Assembly: GCF_040869045.1 (NCBI RefSeq)
Contig: NC_090322.1
Coordinates: 187,487,477 to 187,551,476, forward strand
Source: Eurosta solidaginis
Taxonomy: Eukaryota; Arthropoda; Insecta; Diptera; Tephritidae
Direction of reading: 5' to 3'
Length of the DNA: 64,000 nt
A model generated the notes under the pieces. It did no database searches and was not told the origin of the DNA. It saw nothing but the letters and a program-made list of their open reading frames with translations. The first letter of the stretch is position 1. Each line of letters opens with the position of its first letter. A program made the translations under genes and the position numbers. Below are positions 10,783-20,503 of this stretch, piece by piece.

Positions 10783-11582
10783 TTATGCAAAGTTAGTCGA
10801 ATAGTGCCTTTAAATTATCATTTATGTATGCACCCAATGGAAAATAAATCACAAAACTGTCAACTTCTTCAAATTACTGTATCAGGTCCACCCTGGTCTG
10901 GAATTGGGATTTAAAGTAAATTAATGGGGGGCTGGGGGCGAAAAAATAAAAGCTTCCGGTAAAAAAGTTAGGAAAATTGTACCAAAATTTGACTAACCTA
11001 CGGCGAATAGGAGAAATCGTGAATTGCTTGATTATTTATAAAGTATAGATCATATAGATAAATAAATTGTCTTCCAGAGCCTTCCAAAGTATTACATCAT
11101 TGTATTCTTCTTTCCCACGAGAAGATTAACCCCTATATTTATCCATTTTTTTTCATTTCAATCCCATTTCAATCCCATTTCCAATACATACATTTATAAA
11201 AATATATAAGTCACATTTGGGACTAACAGCGCAAAAGTGCCGTAACCCACAATTTATTTTCGTTACGCTGTAAAATACTTTCCTACATTATGAACTTTAA
11301 ATACAGAAGTAGAGTAAGCCACTTCTTAGTAGTAGAATTAGGGTTTAAAGGCAGCGTACACCACTTGCGCTGATAGTTATATTGAAAACAATTACCTTTA
11401 TTTAAATGTTGCGTTTGTTCAATCAATTATTTATTCATTGTATTTGCTTCTAGATGTCGAATAGTTTGCTCCAACTTACGTATATATGTATGTATGTACA
11501 TCATTATATTTATTATTTATCAAAATTAAAATAAGCCATTTTGCATTGTGAATTTGTTTAAACTTAGTATAAATGTGCATAG
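10783..11582. other. Intergenic, AT-rich, no gene seen
   Basis: No reading frame or repeat recognised. A short tandem (caatcccattt twice) is near 11160. The part nearest 11583 holds the probable 3' end of the minus-strand gene, with AATAAA-like sequence near 11505-11515 on the minus strand. Confidence 0.5.
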
Positions 11583-12005
11583 TTAATTATGTTGATTCCC
11601 TACCGCTTGCTGTTGTTGTTCCTCAGCTCCCGACACAATATTTAGAGAGTTATTAAACTCATTAGCCACATTTTCAAATTCGTCTGGTCCTTCAGTGTCG
11701 GTCCCATGAAATTGCTCATCCACATTATCCACACCAAGCTCTTTTAATATGCCACGTAAGCGACGAATTTCACGATGCGCACCGTCAAGTTCATGTTCCA
11801 TATTTTCAATGGTTTCTGGTGGTACGAGTTTATCACCCAATTCTTCACGTATGAAGTCCAATGGATTATCTGGCTTCACATTCGCTTGTAATAATTTGTT
11901 TAGTATGTCGTTTAGTTTGGCCGTTATTCCTGTTTCTCGCAAATATGAGTGCCAAAAATCTTTTTTCGCTTCAGATGTGAGATCTTCATTTAAAAACACT
12001 TCCAT
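11583..12005 (-). CDS. c-Myc-binding protein (MYCBP/AMY-1)-like protein
   Basis: Intact single-exon ORF of 140 aa, ATG at 12005. The core (KKDFWHSYLRETGI, LNDILNKLLQANVKPDNPLD, FIREELGDKLVP) matches the MYCBP pattern: a short helix with Y/L-E-x-SG-V, then TLTKVLVxLYEEPExPxxxLDFLxxxLG. A heptad-like helix follows (ENMEHELDGAHREIRRLRGIL), as in MYCBP coiled coils. The C-terminal 40 residues are acidic and end with a Gln run. Family members are about 100 aa, so the tail is extra. MYCBP proteins are small nuclear/cytoplasmic and ciliary adaptor proteins; the role here is inferred. A gypsy element in the same orientation starts about 260 bp upstream. Confidence in the family call is moderate to good. 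Confidence 0.72.
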   Translation of the reverse strand: MEVFLNEDLTSEAKKDFWHSYLRETGITAKLNDILNKLLQANVKPDNPLDFIREELGDKLVPPETIENMEHELDGAHREIRRLRGILKELGVDNVDEQFHGTDTEGPDEFENVANEFNNSLNIVSGAEEQQQQAVGNQHN

Positions 12006-12266
12006 TATATTTTATATATGGTTGAATAAAATAAATTAAAAACTTTTTGCAATTGATAGAAAAATCGTTTGAGGTTAAAAAAATAACGAAGTTAACTGTA
12101 ATTTATTGACGTTTTTGTAATAAACATCAGAGTGACAACTATTAGCAGTGTAGGTCAACGATACTTTTCTCAATCGTATCGATTTGTACCCGATTAACCC
12201 ATTGAGGGATTTCAACCAACTGTGGATCAATCGTGGAGTGATAACGTACAAAATCGATAACAGCAT
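12006..12266 (-). promoter_or_regulatory. 5' flank and probable promoter of the MYCBP-like gene
   Basis: Only 261 bp separate the start codon from the gypsy LTR. The stretch is non-coding and includes two ATCGAT sites (12178-12183 and 12252-12257); TATCGATT and ATCGATAA are near-matches to the insect DRE motif TATCGATA. No TATA box is clear. Any promoter needed by the gene must lie here or in the LTR. Confidence 0.4.
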
Positions 12267-12829
12267 TGTAACGAATTTACTGCAATTCCCCTTATTTGCA
12301 ATATTCTGCCAACGTTCGTATCGCTAAACTGTTGAATAAATAACTCCAATATTGAATAATGGAAAAATGGCCTTTATTAAAGTACTTCACAATAATACTT
12401 ATACTTTGCAACGAATAGCTTGCTTAATAACCAAACTGATTGATAGATCAAATGAAACTGACTTCTCGCCTCCACTGTTGTCGCCCTTTTATAATGTCCT
12501 ACCTACTCGTTGCATATTTCTAGGCTTTTCTAATTCCATAACTTACTAGTTAGTTATAAATTTCTCAGCTACAACTACAGATTTATAATTTTTATAGCTT
12601 CTCTCATACCCAATGCGCCTGTATGTGTGAGCGAAACTTCCACAATCACAATTGCATACCTTTAGGAGAATTTCAGATAAGATATCTGCATGTGCTTGTG
12701 TGTTGCTTCTCCGCCGCGTGCACGCGTATGTGTAGACATAATGATTGAATTATTGATATGAATTCACGTCACTGCTTAGCATCGGCCTAGAGATGGCAGT
12801 ACCCCTTAGAGTTGCTAATATTCGTTACA
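12267..12829 (-). repeat. Gypsy 3' LTR (563 bp)
   Basis: Ends TGTAACGAAT and ATTCGTTACA are inverted copies of each other. Highly similar to 17756-18515 once the 193-bp MITE is discounted. Contains the AATAAATAACTCC / TTTATTAAAG regions common to all LTRs of this family in the window. Confidence 0.9.
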
Positions 12830-12971
12830 CTGCCCTCCACCTAATTCTGATCGTCCCAATCAGACAAATCTCTCGATCTACACGCTTCTAGCCTCTCCAA
12901 ATGAACCACTTTCATTTTGGTTCGTGGTTTGCCAATGGTTTGTATGCGGTACACTACATCGTTGATCCGTT

Positions 12972-14255
12972 TTACAACTTTGTATGGGCCTTCCCAGTTA
13001 CACTGCAATTTCGGGGACAAACCTTTTTCCGTTGTGGGTTGTATAGCAGCACCAAATCTCCTTCCTGAAACCCTTCCGAATTAATTGCTTTATCGTACCT
13101 CGCTTTCATCTTGTCACTCATAATCTTTGCTCGTTGCCTTACCAGGTCGTGTATCTGTCTCAGCTCTTCTTCCAAGACACCAGCGGATTTCTTGACATTC
13201 CTCTTCGCATCGGCATATATCCTATACTTCAAATCAGCTGGCAGTCGAAGGTCATTGCCAAAAATTACCTTTGCGGAGTTTGGCCCGTTGTCTCATGAAC
13301 TGATAAATCGGTAGGCCATCAAGAATAATGATATGTGTGTATCCCAGTCCTTATGGTACTTTCTACTACTTTCCTTAAATGCTCCTCTAAAGTTCTATTG
13401 AAACGGTCCACTATACCATCGGACTGAGGATGCAATGCAGTTGTCCGTGTTTTCCCAATGCCCAAGTTCCTGCACATTTCTTGGAACACAGCTGATTCAA
13501 ATTCCTGCCTTGGAATGTAACTCCATTGGTACACCATACCTTGCAACCCATTCGTTTGTAAGCACTTCTGCTTCTTGGTTTGGGATTGGGTATACCTCTG
13601 GCCATTTACTGAAATAATCCATAACCACCAGTACGTATTTGTTTCCGCGGTTGCTGGTAGGAAATGGACCTGGGACATCCATGGCGATCCTTTCAAATGG
13701 TGCACCTGAAATATACTGCTTCATCTGGCCATGACTTCGTGTTTTGGGCCCTTTCGCTCTGTTGCATACCTGGCAGTTGGCAATCAACTCGGTGACCGAC
13801 TGTCGGCAACCAAAATAATAGAATCTCTGCTTAATTTTCTCGAGCGTCTTTGTGATTCCAAAATGCCCTCCGCTTGGACCATTATGCAGCTCGCTGAGCA
13901 TGTCAGGAATCCTCTTTCTGGGAACAACTATTAGTTTCTTCTTGCATTGACCATCCACACTCTCCCATACTCGATGATGGCAACCGGATATCAATTCTAA
14001 ACTGTTCCACTGTGCCCAATATGACTTCGCAATGGGACTCTCTGCTAACATCTCTTCTCTGTTTGGTCTTTCGTTTCGTTCGAGCCCTTGCATAACATGT
14101 GAAAGATCTGTATCTTCTAGCTGACACTTTCTTAGTTGTTCCTTGTCCCATTCATCCGTACACTTTATAGTCATTAGCCGGACATCTATAATATCTTCCT
14201 TAGCCTCGGCCCTTGAACAGTGCTTGCATTCCAAACCACATGGTCTTCGTGACAT
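12972..14255 (-). pseudogene. Gypsy integrase
   Basis: Reading on the minus strand: H2C2 zinc-binding domain (GGHFGITKTLEKIKQ ... NCQVCNRAKG), then the core with the first Asp (AMDVPGPFP), the VVMDYFSKWPEVYPIPNQE strand, and NPxxDGxVDRFNRTLEEHL with the catalytic Glu. Frameshifts occur near 13500 and between 13320 and 13232. The C-terminal part (KSAGVLEEELRQIHDLVRQR, GDLVLLYNP) is a second frame. The gene is broken but the domain order is complete. Confidence 0.85.
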
Positions 14256-14285
14256 TGCATCGGCATTTCCATGGATAATACCTTT

Positions 14286-15692
14286 TCAATGCTCAATGGA
14301 AAAGTCATAGCTTTTTAGTCGCTCGATCCACCGTGCCAATTGTCCTTCCGGATTACGGAACAGCAGAAGCCATTTTAACGCTGCGTGATCTGTCCTGACA
14401 CGGAATCGCTGGCCGTAGAGGTATTTATGAAAATGTTTAATGCACTCTACCAATGTCAGCAGCTCCCTCCGCGTAACGAAGTAGTTGCTCTCTGGTTTTC
14501 CAATCGAACGGCTGTAGTATGCAACTACCTTCTCCTGTCCATCAACCAGTTGTGACAAAACGCCTCCTATAGCATATCCACTCGCATCTGTATCTAGAAT
14601 AAATGTTGCTCCTAGAATCGGATATGCTAACATTGGGGCAGTGCACAAACGCTCCTTCAATGTTTGGAAAGCCACCTCTTGCTCATTTTTCCATTCAAAA
14701 GCTTTATTTTTTCTTGTAAGCTCATGGAGGCTATGGGCTACGCTGGAAAAATTTGGTACAAATCGGCGGTAATATGTGCACAGCCCAAGGCAAATTCTCA
14801 ATTCATGTAGGTTCTGTGGTCTTGGCCAATCATTTACAGCCTCTATCTTTTCGTTTGCAGTGCAGATGCCCTCTGTCGTTACCTTGTGACCCAAATAATT
14901 TACTTCCTTTTTAAACAGCGCACACTTTTTGGAACTTAACTTCAGACCTGCGCCAGCTATTCTCTGGAAAACTTCCTCCAAGTTATTAAGATGTTCATCA
15001 AAGTTCTTGCCCAATACGATGATGTCGTCCAGGTACACCAAGCATGTTTTCCAATGTAGACCTTTCAGTACCTGGTCCATGAGTCTCTCAAAAGTAGCTG
15101 GTGCATTACAAAGTTCAAAAGGCATTACTGTAAATTGCCAAAGACCATCACCGACACTGAAGGCTGTTTTCTCTTTATCTTCCTCCTTCACCTCAACTTG
15201 CCAGTAGCCGCTTTTCAAGTCCAGTGTGGAAAACCATTTCGTACCACATAGCGAGTCCAGAGTGTCGTCAATTCTTGGCAATGGGTAACTATCCTTCTTC
15301 GTAACGTCATTCAACTTCCGGTAGTCCACGCAAAACCTCATTTTTCCATCCTTCTTCTTTACAAGTACTACCGGTGAGCTCCATGGACTAGCTGATGGTT
15401 CGATGACGCCGCTGTCGCTCATTTCTTGTACGATTTGACTCACAACTTCCTGTTTCGCCAGTGGAACACTACGAGGAGCTTGACGTATCGGCCTCGCGTC
15501 TCCAGTGTCAATTTGATGTTTCACAACATTGGTGCGGCCTGGTTTGGAACCATCCTGGTCAAATATGTTCGCGTACTTTAGGAGCAGATGTTTTGCCTTA
15601 TACTGATAGGCTTCCTCTAGCCCTTGTGTCCATGCCGTGATATCATTTGAAAGATCAGTATTACTAGATGAAACGTGTTCCTGGAGCTCCAC
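14286..15692 (-). CDS. Gypsy reverse transcriptase-RNase H
   Basis: Open frame of 468 aa. RT motifs: KKDGKMRFCVDYRKLN, YPLPRIDDTLD, FSTLDLKSGYWQ, the catalytic CLVYLDDIIV, and LGHKVTTEGI. RNase H starts with ATFILDTDASGYAIGGVL and continues to RFRVRTDHAALKWLL. The frame ends before the integrase, which continues in a different frame. Upstream it is separated from the protease by a frameshift near 15.7 kb. Confidence 0.9.
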   Translation of the reverse strand: MELQEHVSSSNTDLSNDITAWTQGLEEAYQYKAKHLLLKYANIFDQDGSKPGRTNVVKHQIDTGDARPIRQAPRSVPLAKQEVVSQIVQEMSDSGVIEPSASPWSSPVVLVKKKDGKMRFCVDYRKLNDVTKKDSYPLPRIDDTLDSLCGTKWFSTLDLKSGYWQVEVKEEDKEKTAFSVGDGLWQFTVMPFELCNAPATFERLMDQVLKGLHWKTCLVYLDDIIVLGKNFDEHLNNLEEVFQRIAGAGLKLSSKKCALFKKEVNYLGHKVTTEGICTANEKIEAVNDWPRPQNLHELRICLGLCTYYRRFVPNFSSVAHSLHELTRKNKAFEWKNEQEVAFQTLKERLCTAPMLAYPILGATFILDTDASGYAIGGVLSQLVDGQEKVVAYYSRSIGKPESNYFVTRRELLTLVECIKHFHKYLYGQRFRVRTDHAALKWLLLFRNPEGQLARWIERLKSYDFSIEH

Positions 15693-15792
15693 AGCTAATA
15701 ACTACTTCGGCCTCTTGGCATCTTCCCAAAATAGCTCCTTTGGTCAAATTAAATGGTGACTTGAACTCATTGAGTACTCTTACCGGAATACG

Positions 15793-16300
15793 TCAATCTT
15801 TTTTTGTCATAGCCAGGGTTTTTCCTACAAGTATGTTCAGTGCTGATTTGTTTACTGCTTCGACAACCCATAATTTGTTTGTCCCACAATCTCCATCAAC
15901 CTTTGCGCAGATGACTGCTTCGGATTTAGGTGGTATTTGCTGCCTCTCTTCCACAAGCACTCGTTTACTGCTGTAGCCTTTCTCGTAGCCGAAATTAAGC
16001 GGCACATCCATGTTCTTATATCGCATTGTCTTGCTTTGCATATCGATCTTGATGCCTTGGTTGATAAAGAAGTCCACTCCAATTATGATTTCATCAACAA
16101 TATCTGCCACTATAAAATTGTGTAGTACCGTGACGTTCCCAATTGCTACTTCACATTCTACTTCTCCAATTACCTGGGTGTCCTCTCCGGTGGCTGTACG
16201 TAATCTTGCTCAAAGCAATGGTCTTATCTTTTTGTTGACTAAATCCGCTCGAATGATGGAATGAGATGCGCCCGTATCTACCATCAGTAAACGTTCCTTT
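15793..16300 (-). pseudogene. Gypsy aspartic protease region
   Basis: The active-site motif MVDTGASHSI is read on the minus strand at about 16285-16255. The second half of the protease (NFIVADIVDEIIIGVDFF, KTMRYKNM) is in another frame from 16110. This and the linker to the RT show at least two frameshifts. Confidence 0.78.
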
Positions 16301-16389
16301 CAATCCACATGTCCTCCAACAGTAAGATTGCTCGATCTTCTTCCAATCTGCAAGATAGAGATTATGGGGCATTCAATTGCGGGAGCCAG

Positions 16390-17702
16390 CTGTAGCCCCT
16401 TGCGGCTGACTCGATTTAGTTTACCGATTGAGTGGTCTTGGAGATTTGGTCATCTCCTTCTGCTCTGCGTTTACGACCACCCACATGATTGGAACTGTTA
16501 GGGTTGGTGTTGCAATAACGCGCAATATGCCCTGGCTTTAGCACTTAAAGCATTTGACTGCATCATTATTCTTCTGCTGCGTACCCTTCAATGCTTCCAA
16601 AATTGCGTCTACGCAGTCTGGCCTTTCCACTTACACGCGATGAGCTTTGTACGCTGGCTTACTCAAAAGTGAGGCTGTTTCCTGAGTCAGTGCATGCGAT
16701 ACCGTTTCAGCAAATGTTAGTTTTGGATTCGCATATGTAGCTCCCTTCGTCTCCACATCTCGTATGCCATTTATGAAACTCTGGATTACCTTTCAGTGTA
16801 TTCCACGGGTGCGTCCGCATTTGCAAGATGTGCCAATCTTTCAATATCTGAAGCAAACTCCTGCAATGTCTCATTTGCTTTTTGGTAGCGGTTTTGCAAC
16901 CCAATTTGGAATATCTGTTTTCTATGCTCGCTTCCATAACGTCGTTCTACAGCAGCCATCAATGCTTCATAGCTGCTCCGCTCTCCTTCGGGAATCGTCT
17001 GTAGGATTTCGGCTGCTGCCCTTTCAATGCCACGAACAGTGCAGCAACTTTATCTTCTGTATTCCAGTTGTTCACTGCTGCGGTCTTCTCAAACTGTAGC
17101 TTGAAGACCTGGAAAGAAACAGAACCGTCAAAGGATGGTGTCTTTACCTTCGGATTGCTTGCTGAAACAGCTGGGCGATTAAGTTGTAACTGCTCCATAC
17201 GACCTTTCAAATCATCGACTTCTGCCTGAAATTGAGCGATTTTTGCATCCTTTGCTTCCAGTTTTGATGATACCCTTGCTTCCTGTTCTGACAGTTGCGA
17301 AGATATGCGAGATTCTTGAGCTTTCAACTGCTCAGCCATATATGTTTTCTGTGATTCCAGTTGGGATGCTATACTTATCTTATGTTCTTCCAGTTAAGAT
17401 GTTATATCTGTCTTTTGCGATTCCAGTTGAGAAGCCACTGTCGATGTTTGAGTAGATATTGCAGCCAAAATCATGTTCAAGTCTGTGCTCGTAACTGCCT
17501 GCGTAACTGTCTCTTCCATTTTTGTTGTTTCCTTGCCATCAAGATGAAAGTCATACTCATCCACGTCAATTCCATCTAATTCCATTGGCTGTCGTAGTCG
17601 TTCCTGAAGTTCTAGTTTAATGCCGGTTGTATTCAATCTACGGCCCTCCAACTCTTTCTTCAGTTGCTGCATCTTAAATTCACTTAACTTTGGCATTTCC
17701 AA
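16390..17702 (-). pseudogene. Gypsy gag with N-terminal SAP-like domain
   Basis: The first frame (17702-17394) starts MPKLSEFKMQQLKKELEGRR after a short leader and continues NTTGIKLELQERLR, a clear SAP (helix-extension-helix) pattern. A stop follows, then 17339-16959 gives a long coiled coil (ESRISSQLSEQEARVSSKLE) and a capsid-like part (PSFDGSVSFQVFKLQFEKTA). Near 16515-16550 a CCHC knuckle (CFKC, KPGHIARYC) is present but split by a one-base shift. SAP domains normally bind DNA; in gag the role is unknown to me. Confidence 0.7.
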
Positions 17703-17755
17703 GTTGTATTCGAAGTCTTCGAAATTTATTCAACAATTCCTCTTCTGCCACCAAT

Positions 17756-18515
17756 TGTAACGAATTTACTGTAATTCCCCTTATTTGCAATCTTCTGCCA
17801 ACGTTCATATCGCTAAACTGTTGAATAAATAACTCCAATATTGAATAATGGAAAATGGCCTTTATTAAAGTACTTCACAATAACACTTATACTTTGCAAC
17901 GAATTGCTTGCTTAGTAACCAAACTGATTGATAGCTCAAATGAAACTGACTTCTCGCCTCCACTGTTGTCGCCCTTTTATACTGTCAGACCTACTCGTTG
18001 CATATTTCTAGGCTTTTCTAATTCCAGACCTTACTAGTTAGCATAGCGGAATGATACAAGGTGGCAGCATGGTGACATACCTACGAACATAAATAAAAAT
18101 TCCATGTACTTTGTTTTTGTAAATTCGATGGACAAATGTCAAAATCGTACTACGCCGGAAGTTGATGTATCAAATCAAATAAAAAAGTTTATAATCAGCT
18201 GTTCCATGCTGCCACCTTGTATCGTTGCGCCAGGCTAGTTAGTTATAAATTTCTCAGCTACAACTACAGATGTATAATTTCTATAGCTTCTCTCGTACCC
18301 CATGCGCTTGTATGTGTGAGCGACACTTCCCAAATCACAATTGCATACCTTTGGGAGCATTTCAGATAAGATATCTGCATGTGCTTGTGCGTTTCTTCTC
18401 CACCGCGTGCACGCGTATGTGTAGACATAATGATTGAATTATTGATGTGAATTCACTTCACTGCTTAGCATCGGCCTAGAGATGGCAGTACCCCTTTGTG
18501 TTAGTGCTCGTAACA
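17756..18515 (-). repeat. Gypsy 5' LTR carrying a P-type MITE
   Basis: Same sequence as the other LTR, interrupted by the MITE at 18042-18234. About 559 bp without the insert and its duplication. The right end is decayed (ctcgtaaca). The MITE insertion is therefore younger than the gypsy copy. Confidence 0.9.
18042..18234 (+). mobile_element. P-superfamily-like MITE, copy 1 (193 bp)
   Basis: Terminal inverted repeats CATAGCGGAATGATACAAGG ... CCTTGTATCGTTGCGCCAGG. Flanked by a perfect 8-bp direct repeat CTAGTTAG (18034-18041 and 18235-18242). The empty site exists in the sister LTR at about 12546-12553, so the duplication is directly demonstrated. No ORF. Confidence 0.92.
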
Positions 18516-19024
18516 GTATTATTTCATTTTCCAGTTGGCTCGCTGTTCATAGAACAAATTTTCTATCACTCAACTGACGGAAACTTGTTTGCAAGTACTC
18601 TTATATTGCTAGTACAATCATAATTCAATCACAAGTAATTGAATCATGGTACAATATGAGCCTGTTTGCGTAGTCGAAACATCAAAGCGAAATAACGCCT
18701 CCAAGGCGTTCATGTAAACCTTCATTCCTTAGCCTTGCTCCCATTCCATAAACTTTGTATGCCAGGCTATAAGTGCGGCCATAGATTGAACCGTCTGTCG
18801 GGTGAAGCAATGCAACAAAGCGTTGCGTAAACCTGTGTTGTATATAAGTATATAAGTTCGGCATAAAAGGCGGACCTATATAAAGGTTTATAACGCATTC
18901 TAATGCTGGTTGGTAACAGCACAAAAAATGTTGCTAGTAACCATAGCAACGGGTGGTTACCATAGCAATCTGCGCGAGCGGCGGTAGTCGTGCTCACACG
19001 TACTTGTTGTCGGCTTCGCGTTGA
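18516..19024. other. Intergenic, possible promoter-like elements
   Basis: No gene or repeat recognised apart from the X-box pair given separately. A TATA-like sequence ctatataaagg is at about 18871-18881. Confidence 0.4.
18937..18969 (+). promoter_or_regulatory. Two tandem X-box (RFX) motifs
   Basis: GTAACCATAGCAAC (18937-18950) fits the X-box consensus GTHNYYATRRNAAC fully. GTTACCATAGCAAT (18956-18969) fits with one mismatch at the last base. X-boxes bind RFX factors and mark promoters of ciliary genes. The target gene here is not identified. Confidence 0.4.
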
Positions 19025-19032
19025 TGAAAATC

Positions 19033-19229
19033 CATGGCGGAACGAAACAAGGTGTAAGCATGGTGATATACCTGCAAACATAATAAATAAAAATTCCATG
19101 TACGTTGTTTTTGTAAATTCGATGGATAAATGTCAAAATCATACTGCGCCGGAAGTTGATGTATCAAATCAAATAAAAAAAATGTATAATCAGCTGTCCC
19201 ATGCTGTCACCTTGTATCGTTCCGCCATG
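19033..19229 (+). mobile_element. P-superfamily-like MITE, copy 2 (197 bp)
   Basis: Ends CATGGCGGAACGAAACAAGG ... CCTTGTATCGTTCCGCCATG. Flanking octamers TGAAAATC and CGAAAATA match at six of eight positions, consistent with an old duplication. Same orientation as copies 1, 3 and 4. Confidence 0.85.
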
Positions 19230-19353
19230 CGAAAATAAAAATTTTTAGATTTTTTCGCTTGACAGCTGCTCTATTTTATGGCGGCCAACGTGGTTGACAA
19301 GCAATAGTGTGTTAGTTTTGTGAGAACGTAAAATGAGCAAGTTCGCGGAAGAA

Positions 19354-19434
19354 AAAGATTACATTGATTTCCATAAGGTAGGTTCAATCAGCTGTTTTAT
19401 CTGGTTATGGTTATAAGTCACCATTAATTGGCCC
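19354..19434 (+). repeat. Partial Harbinger-like MITE
   Basis: attacattgatttccataa, caatcagctgttttatctgg and caccattaattggccct match the right half of the repeat at 26145-26227. Ends next to TAA. The other half is absent. Confidence 0.6.
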
Positions 19435-19444
19435 TTAATACAAC

Positions 19445-19879
19445 CTCGATATCAATAATGGAAAAGTTACCAGCTTATTTTTATTGGGATTTCTAAAACC
19501 GAGCTAAAAAATAACCACAGATTCTACACGAGACATGTATAATTTTATTCTGCACGTATGATTATTTTGTTTTTGACATGGTATGCATTGACAACACATT
19601 TTGCTTAATTTTTACCGCTTAATAAATATTTTTTTAGATGTTCTCGAATGTATGCATTTTTATAGTTTTTTTGTTAACATACAAAATTTCTATTATACAT
19701 ATTTTCGTAAGAATCAGCAAAAACGTCCTCATTGCAACATAATAAATTTATTCGTTTTCCCTCAAATTCAAACAAAAAAAGAAAATTCAGTTCCCTAACT
19801 CTTTTAAATGAAAATTTTTATAAAATATGTAAATGTAGGAGCATTCTTGACACTTTAAATAAAAAAATCTTTATCTAAT
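19445..19879. other. Intergenic, nothing recognised
   Basis: AT-rich sequence without convincing ORF or repeat structure. Confidence 0.5.
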
Positions 19880-19968
19880 GATTTTGATGTGCGTTTTCCA
19901 GGCCTTTATCCCAGGATTTTAAGTGTGGTAGGCGTAGCACGCTACCATCCCACCACGGTGGCCGCCTA
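19880..19968 (-). mobile_element. tRNA-derived SINE head (fragment)
   Basis: On the minus strand it reads ggcggccaccgtggtgggat, ggtagcgtgctacgcctacc, then a B-box-like cctgggataaaggcc. The start and the A-box-like TGGTAGCGTGCT resemble tRNA-type SINE heads. A second member is at 28745-28917. Confidence 0.6.
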
Positions 19969-20321
19969 TCTCTGTTGTGTTAACTAACAATTATTAATAT
20001 CACCTCAAAAAAATACAAATGAGAAAAGTTAAACAATAACAATGACTGTTAATATTACAGACGTTTTCTTTTAGCAGAAAAATCAGTTAGATTGGCTGAG
20101 ATTCTGTCATTTTTACACAATATTGTTAATATTGAATATAGTTTTTCTTCTGTTGAAATGACTATACAAGTTTGTTCCTTGACAAAGAACTCCGTTGAAT
20201 CAACCATAATGCGATCAATTTAACTGAATAACAATTAATTAACTCAGAAAACCAAACCTGTTTTATTGATTTTACTAGCTTCATTTCTTTCGGTACATGT
20301 ATGTATATGATAAAATGTATA

Positions 20322-20503
20322 CAGTAGAATCGCGAAAAAGTTAGCCAAAACGTCCCAAGGGCATTTTGCTTTTCCTAAAAGTTAACTTTTCCAAGCCTTG
20401 GAAAAATTGATTAACTTTTTAGAGCGAACGTGGACGCTCAAGCGCGGTCACCTTATCCGAGCGATTAACTTTCTCGCGAGTTAACTTTTTCGCGATTCTA
20501 CTG
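20322..20503. mobile_element. pogo/Tc1-mariner-type MITE (182 bp)
   Basis: Terminal inverted repeats of about 22 bp, CAGTAGAATCGCGAAAAAGT and its exact complement at the right end, flanked by TA on both sides (20320-20321, 20504-20505). Length, CAG start and TA duplication fit the Tc1/mariner superfamily. An additional gcgattaactttctcgcgag segment repeats the terminal motif internally. Confidence 0.82.

Larger units (their letters stand above)
12267..18515 (-). mobile_element. Ty3/gypsy LTR retrotransposon, minus strand
   Basis: Two LTRs (12267-12829 and 17756-18515) flank gag, protease, RT-RNase H and integrase in the usual gypsy order on the minus strand. The LTRs begin TGTAACG and end CGTTACA or a decayed version. 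Flanking 4-mers GCAT (12263-12266) and GTAT (18516-18519) could be a target duplication with one mismatch. A purine-rich tract (ttaggtggagggcag) precedes the 3' LTR. Several frameshifts and stops in gag, between protease and RT, and in integrase make it non-autonomous. No envelope-like ORF was found. Confidence 0.92.

Noticed and set aside
18042..18234. Assignment of the CATG-ended MITEs to hAT
   Set aside because: An 8-bp duplication alone would allow hAT, but the 31-bp repeat length and the CATG...aaggtgg pattern fit the P superfamily better.
12267..18515. Envelope gene making the gypsy element an errantivirus
   Set aside because: No frame between integrase and the 3' LTR is long enough or shows membrane-protein features.
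19880..19968. Functional tRNA gene
   Set aside because: Only the A/B-box-like head is tRNA-like; it lacks a cloverleaf and matches a dispersed SINE head at 28745-28917.
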